Shown: positions 4,812-5,559 of the stretch, piece after piece
Numbering within the stretch: the stretch's first letter is position 1
How the letters are laid out: each line of letters opens with the position of its first letter
NCBI GenBank assembly: GCA_025963815.1
Contig: JAOQAA010000622.1
Span: forward strand, 1-5,559
Length of the DNA: 5,559 nt
Direction: 5' to 3'
From: Capsulimonas sp.
Lineage (GTDB): Bacteria > Armatimonadota > Armatimonadia > Armatimonadales > Capsulimonadaceae
Made by a program: the position numbers and the translations under genes
The notes under the pieces: generated by a model
Databases searched by the model: none
What the model was told of the DNA's origin: nothing
The model's input: only the letters and a program-made list of their open reading frames with translations

Positions 4812-5559
4812 ATGAAGTTTCATTCTATCAGCGCGCGCAACATCCGCCCATTGGTCGCAGCCGGCGGCGCCATTTTGGGTCTTCTCATGCCTTCCGCCGC
4901 GTTCGCACAGTTGCCGAAGCCGACCTACGGGTGGAATCTCGGGAATACAATGGAGCCGCCCTGCGGCGTCGGCTGCTGGGGCGGAACGCCCAGCCAGGCG
5001 CTGATCAATGCGGTTGGGAACACCGGATTCAACACCGTTCGCATCCCGTGCGCGTGGGACAGCCACGCCAACCAGACCACTCACCAGATCGACGCCGCCT
5101 ACATGGCGCAGGTCAAGCAGGTGGTAGACTGGTGCTACGCCAGGGGCCTGTACGTCATCATCAACGATCACTGGGATGGCGGATGGCTGGAAAACCACCT
5201 TACGGGAACTGTAAATCCTTCGATCGACGCGAAGACGAAGTCATACTGGACACAGATCGCGAGCACCTTTTCGGGTTACGATCACCGGCTGCTGTTTGCC
5301 GCCGCCAATGAGCCAAACGTCAAGACCGCCGCGCAGATGTCTGAGCTGACGGCTTATTACCAGACGTTCGTCGACGCCATACGCGGTGGCGGGCGCAATA
5401 ACAATGCGCGCTGGCTTGTGCTTCAGGGGCCGAACGCCGATATCGACGCCACGGATTCGCTGATGAAGACCCTGCCGTCTGACCCGACGCCCGGGCGGCT
5501 GATGGTCGAAATACACTTTTATGGCCCCTATCAGTTTTGCCTGATGGACAGCGATCAGT
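4812..5559 (+). CDS. Secreted GH5-type endoglucanase, 5' part
   Basis: The gene runs off the window end; 249 residues are visible. A Sec signal peptide (basic MKFHSISARNIR, hydrophobic core, cleavage expected after AFA at 30-32) sends the protein outside the cytoplasm. The mature protein opens with YGWNLGNTMEPP and then WGG, as in GH5 cellulases. GH5 landmarks follow in order: VRIP with Arg77, NDHWD with His120, AAANEPN with acid/base Glu167, and EIHFYGPYQF with His235 and Tyr237. The nucleophile Glu, expected further downstream, is outside the window. The family hydrolyses beta-1,4-glucans or mannans; the subfamily and substrate cannot be settled here. Two close cysteines (PPCGVGCWG) could form a disulfide. 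ATG 4812 is chosen for the signal peptide; its ribosome-binding site is weak (GGAAA from 4797, spacing about 10 nt). The 95-nt gap to the AraC gene shows no clear sigma70 promoter, so expression may depend on an activator or read-through. Confidence 0.9.
   Translation, partial: MKFHSISARNIRPLVAAGGAILGLLMPSAAFAQLPKPTYGWNLGNTMEPPCGVGCWGGTPSQALINAVGNTGFNTVRIPCAWDSHANQTTHQIDAAYMAQVKQVVDWCYARGLYVIINDHWDGGWLENHLTGTVNPSIDAKTKSYWTQIASTFSGYDHRLLFAAANEPNVKTAAQMSELTAYYQTFVDAIRGGGRNNNARWLVLQGPNADIDATDSLMKTLPSDPTPGRLMVEIHFYGPYQFCLMDSDQ

Noticed and set aside
4665..5198. 177-codon open frame on the minus strand
   Set aside because: Antisense to the GH5 gene, whose signal peptide and catalytic motifs are unambiguous on the + strand.
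4931..5311. 126-codon + strand frame inside the GH5 gene
   Set aside because: Out of frame with the GH5 motifs; no domain.

Overview
The window looks like accessory, saccharolytic DNA from a free-living bacterium, most plausibly Armatimonadota (Capsulimonas-like); Planctomycetota or a relative is second choice. This placement is an inference. It rests on a DUF1559 pseudopilin with the [13 protein letters not shown] signature, which is highly expanded in those phyla, next to a small lipoprotein, two glycoside hydrolases and LacI/AraC regulators. No rRNA, tRNA, CRISPR array or intact insertion sequence was seen. All supported genes are on the + strand.

Layout: (1) 1-335 is the 3' end of a GH29-type alpha-L-fucosidase. 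(2) 336-581 is a leader region with a strong 16-bp hairpin at 422-457. (3) 582-1928 is a LacI-family regulator carrying an extra N-terminal zinc ribbon and HTH of the kind found in IS1-type transposase proteins. (4) 1929-2473 is a 545-nt gene-free gap. Its right end holds a near-perfect sigma70 promoter (TTGACA, 17 nt, TATACT), an inverted repeat over the -35 box, and a leader of about 128 nt with competing hairpins, one followed by a T-run. (5) 2474-3265 is the DUF1559 pseudopilin, followed by a perfect 13-bp hairpin (3291-3320) and a 74-aa lipoprotein (3334-3558). (6) 3558-3799 is a probable small gene that starts inside the lipoprotein stop codon and ends over the AraC start codon, but is interrupted by a two-base shift at an AG repeat. 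(7) 3796-4716 is an AraC-family regulator. (8) 4812 to the window end is a secreted GH5-type endoglucanase, cut off before its nucleophile.

A plausible reading is a plant- or microbial-polysaccharide locus. The fucosidase and GH5 enzyme would degrade extracellular glycans, the LacI and AraC proteins would sense released sugars, and the pseudopilin/lipoprotein pair would form an envelope component whose transcription starts at 2346 or 2347. The pseudopilin, lipoprotein, small ORF and AraC gene are tightly spaced enough to be one transcript. Nothing in the sequence identifies the inducing sugar or which regulator controls which gene.
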